From Jonesiaceae bacterium BS-20 (GTDB lineage: Bacteria; Actinomycetota; Actinomycetes; Actinomycetales; Cellulomonadaceae), in assembly GCA_039995105.1 (NCBI GenBank), contig CP146203.1, positions 2,170,001 through 2,234,000 of the forward strand: DNA of 64,000 nucleotides. Direction: 5' to 3'. Numbering within the stretch: the first letter of the stretch is position 1; each line of letters opens with the position of its first letter. This document shows positions 61,808-64,000 of this stretch, in pieces. The notes under the pieces were generated by a model. It was not told the DNA's origin and made no database searches. It saw nothing but the letters and a program-made list of their open reading frames with translations. Position numbers and translations under genes: made by a program.

Positions 61808-63655
61808 TCAGTCTTCGCGGTCCCACGCGGGCGAGATGCCACGCGCGTACTGGATGTCGTCGTTTGGAACTCCTGATGCAACCATCGGCCACACCATGGA
61901 GTTACGTGAAACGTTGAAGTCAATCACAACTGGCTGGTCATTGATCTCTTCAGCCCGCTTGATTGCGGCGTCAACATCCGACTTGTGCTCCACACGAATA
62001 CCAACGCAACCATAGGCATCGGCCAACTTAACAAAGTCGGGAACCCGGCTGCTGCCGTGACCCGTGTGCAGGTCGGTGTTGGAGTAACGCTCGTTGTAGA
62101 ACAGGGTCTGCCATTGACGGACCATGCCCAGGGACGAGTTATTAATGAGAGCAACCTTGATTGGAATCTCGTTAATGGTGCAGGTAGCCAGTTCCTGGTT
62201 GGTCATCTGGAAGCAACCATCGCCGTCAACTGCCCAAACGGTACGGTCAGGCTGCCCCACCTTGGCACCCATAGCTGCCGGAATGGAGAAGCCCATGGTG
62301 CCGAGTCCACCGGAGTTAATCCAGGTGTTTGGGCGCTCGTACTTGATGAACTGAGCAGCCCACATCTGGTGCTGGCCTACGCCAGCTACGTAAATGGAGT
62401 CCGGTCCGGAGATTTCGCTCAGACGGGTCAGGACGTGCTGCGGAGCCAGCAGGCCATCATCGGTTGCCGTGTAGCCAAGCGGGTAGGTCTCACGCCACGT
62501 GTCAATCTGGCGCCACCAACCCTCAATGTCAGGCTTACCGTTGGTCTCGTGTTCCTGGGCGAGTACCGGAATAAGATCTCCGATAACTTCCTTGAGGTCT
62601 CCAACGATTGGCACGTCAACCGCACGGTTCTTACCAATCTCTGCGGGGTCAATATCCGCGTGCACAATCTGTGCGTGAGGCGCAAAGCTTGACAGTGTTC
62701 CGGTAACCCGGTCGTCAAAGCGCGCACCCAGAGCAACAATGAGGTCAGCCTTTTGCAGCGCAGCAACGGCCGGAACCGTTCCGTGCATGCCGGGCATACC
62801 CAGGTGTTGCGGGTGTGAGTCCGGCAGTGCGCCGCGAGCCATCAGCGTGGTCACAACTGCGGCACCGGATAGGTCCGTCAGTTTGCGCAGCTGCTCTGAA
62901 GCACCGGAGCGGATCACTCCACCACCAACGTACAAGACCGGACGGCGCGCACTGGCAAGCAGCTTTGCGGCCTCACGGATCTGCTTGGCGTGCGGCTTAG
63001 TCACCGGGTGGTAGCCGGGCAGGTTGATTTCCTGGGGCCAGCTAAACGTGGTGTTCGCTTGCATTGCTGACTTCGCGATGTCTACCAAGACCGGGCCGGG
63101 ACGGCCGCTTTGGGCAAGGTGGAACGCTTCAGCGATGGTGCGTGGGATCTCGTCTGGGTCGGTGACGAGGAAGTTGTGTTTGGTGATGGGCATGGTGATG
63201 CCCATGATGTCTGCTTCTTGGAACGCGTCGGTTCCGATCAGTGACGCTCCCACCTGACCGGTGATGGCCACGAGCGGGATCGAGTCCATGTTGGCGTCCG
63301 CAATTGGCGTTACCAAGTTGGTTGCACCGGGACCGGAGGTGGCCATGGTGACACCTACACGTCCGGTTGCGTGCGCGTAGCCCTGGGCGGCGTGGCCGCC
63401 ACCTTGCTCATGGCGCACCAGAATGTGACGGAGCTTCTTTGAGTCCATCAGTGGGTCATAGGTGGGCAAAATTGCGCCACCAGGAATACCAAAGACTACG
63501 TCAACGCCGACCGATTCAAGCGACCGCACAATTGATTCGGCTCCCGTGCACTGCTGCGGCGGTACCGCAGCAGTTCCCGTGCGCGCTACTGCGGCAGGGT
63601 TGGGAGCAGGCTTTGGGACCGGCCGCGAAGCGGCAGGTGTTGTTCCCTGTACCAT
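61808..63655 (-). CDS. ilvB: Acetolactate synthase large subunit
   Basis: This ThDP- and FAD-dependent enzyme makes acetolactate and acetohydroxybutyrate. The 615-residue protein has the catalytic glutamate in [32 protein letters not shown] and the ThDP-binding GDG...NN motif ([14 protein letters not shown] to VALINNSS). A P/A-rich lead of about 35 residues precedes the domain. CAGGAG lies upstream of the ATG. It is the first gene of ilvBNC, preceded by a 300-base attenuator leader. Confidence 0.97.
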   Translation of the reverse strand: MVQGTTPAASRPVPKPAPNPAAVARTGTAAVPPQQCTGAESIVRSLESVGVDVVFGIPGGAILPTYDPLMDSKKLRHILVRHEQGGGHAAQGYAHATGRVGVTMATSGPGATNLVTPIADANMDSIPLVAITGQVGASLIGTDAFQEADIMGITMPITKHNFLVTDPDEIPRTIAEAFHLAQSGRPGPVLVDIAKSAMQANTTFSWPQEINLPGYHPVTKPHAKQIREAAKLLASARRPVLYVGGGVIRSGASEQLRKLTDLSGAAVVTTLMARGALPDSHPQHLGMPGMHGTVPAVAALQKADLIVALGARFDDRVTGTLSSFAPHAQIVHADIDPAEIGKNRAVDVPIVGDLKEVIGDLIPVLAQEHETNGKPDIEGWWRQIDTWRETYPLGYTATDDGLLAPQHVLTRLSEISGPDSIYVAGVGQHQMWAAQFIKYERPNTWINSGGLGTMGFSIPAAMGAKVGQPDRTVWAVDGDGCFQMTNQELATCTINEIPIKVALINNSSLGMVRQWQTLFYNERYSNTDLHTGHGSSRVPDFVKLADAYGCVGIRVEHKSDVDAAIKRAEEINDQPVVIDFNVSRNSMVWPMVASGVPNDDIQYARGISPAWDRED

Positions 63656-63825
63656 TTGATCTCCTGTTTCAAGTAAAGAATATTGGAGTTACCGGGCTTG
63701 CTGGTCGAGCTTGTCGGAAAAGCGTGTGCCATTGGCGTAGACCGCAGGCGGGCAATGCGTTCACCCCGCTGCCTTGTGGGCTAAGGGTGCCTGTCACTCT
63801 TTTTCAGGCCACGAGCCGTGACATG

Positions 63826-63861
63826 AAAAAACCCCCCACACCGGGTCAGGTGACTGGGAGG
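63826..63861 (-). terminator. Attenuator terminator of ilvBNC
   Basis: On the minus strand CCTCCCA (63861-63855) pairs with TGGGGGG (63838-63832) and CACC (63852-63849) with GGTG (63842-63839), followed by six T. It lies about 30 bases after the leader peptide stop and about 170 bases before ilvB. Confidence 0.88.
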
Positions 63862-63892
63862 TAGGCGCGTTAACAAAACTAACGGGTTAGCT

Positions 63893-63937
63893 TCAGCCAA
63901 CGCGCTTCATAAGGACGACGAGAATTGTTTTACGCAC
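63893..63937 (-). CDS. ilvB leader peptide (14 residues, contains ILVVL)
   Basis: The minus-strand GTG-started frame reads MRKTILVVLMKRVG, with consecutive Ile, Leu, Val, Val and Leu codons, the amino acids made by the operon. It ends about 30 bases before the terminator stem. Attenuation of actinobacterial ilvB by such leaders is known. The promoter places transcription start about at the GTG, so the peptide is probably read from a leaderless message. Confidence 0.78.
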   Translation of the reverse strand: MRKTILVVLMKRVG

Positions 63938-63943
63938 ATATGC

Positions 63944-63973
63944 AGACTACGCCTTGGGGTAGTCTCCTGTCAC
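63944..63973 (-). promoter_or_regulatory. ilvBNC promoter
   Basis: Minus-strand -35 GTGACA (63973-63968, 5 of 6 consensus), 18-base spacer, -10 TAGTCT (63949-63944). Transcription start is predicted near 63937. Confidence 0.6.
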
Positions 63974-64000
63974 ATACTGAGCGTCCAGTCTCAAAGTGTA

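Larger units (their letters stand above)
63656..64000 (-). promoter_or_regulatory. Leader region of ilvBNC
   Basis: This 345-base stretch has no gene other than a short leader peptide. It holds a promoter (63944-63973), a 14-codon leader (63893-63937), a GCGCGTT/AACGCGC pairing overlapping the leader end, a CTAAC/GTTAG hairpin (63879-63890) and an intrinsic terminator (63826-63861). About 170 bases of untranslated sequence then lead to ilvB. This is a classical ribosome-mediated attenuator layout. Confidence 0.8.

Noticed and set aside
61985-62692. 235-codon plus-strand frame antisense to ilvB
   Set aside because: It mirrors the codon bias of ilvB and has no start signal or family match.

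Overview
The window looks like chromosomal DNA of an actinobacterium of moderate GC (mid-50s percent by eye). The evidence is the conserved order leuC-leuD-rRNA methylase-murA-plsC-gpsA-ddl-DUF3515-thiL-rpmB-fakA/DAK2-recG-rsmD, the DUF3515 lipoprotein, a DUF3516 helicase, a DUF222/HNH protein, an NdgR/LeuR-type IclR regulator beside leuCD, many GTG starts and many apparently leaderless genes. No genus is assigned.

Bases 1-18300 are a housekeeping block: DNA repair (recG), rRNA modification (rsmD, a SpoU-type methylase), L28, thiamine phosphate kinase, peptidoglycan precursors (ddl, murA), phospholipid precursors (gpsA, plsC), a trans-sulfuration enzyme, and leuCD with its divergent IclR regulator. 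Bases 18290-24300 hold two identical tRNA-Glu genes, a tRNA-Gln and gltX. A GH5 glycosidase and a GPH-family transporter sit exactly between the two tRNA-Glu copies and look like an inserted module. Bases 24400-33000 carry a FAH-family hydrolase, a methyltransferase, an aldo-keto reductase coupled to a conserved protein of unknown role, a sortase-anchored purple-acid-phosphatase-like protein and a DUF222/HNH protein.

Bases 33000-39500 form a sugar-acid module: idonate- and gluconate-5-dehydrogenase-like enzymes, two further dehydrogenases, an MHS-family transporter and an IclR regulator. Three of its promoter regions carry a similar direct repeat with a 19-bp period, a good candidate for the local operator. 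At 40243-40456, between an SPFH protein and a large helicase, lies an ORF-free stretch that folds into a nested rod-like structure closed by a perfect 12-bp stem. It is the best candidate here for an undescribed RNA.

Bases 43400-49300 hold assorted conserved genes (GNAT, YbaK, YccF, cupin, a lipoate-ligase-like protein) and cimA. cimA is preceded by a 9-codon reading frame containing Leu-Ile-Ile, two hairpins and a U-tract. Bases 49600-57500 are two divergent ABC systems, one with a lipoprotein and an adaptor carrying a peptidoglycan-binding domain, the other with a PadR regulator. A double palindrome lies between them.

Bases 57600-64000 contain ilvE, leuB and the ilvB-ilvN-ilvC operon, headed by a clear transcription attenuator with a 14-codon leader peptide containing Ile-Leu-Val-Val-Leu. 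With leuCD and cimA, the window holds most of branched-chain amino acid synthesis; leuA, ilvA and ilvD are not here.
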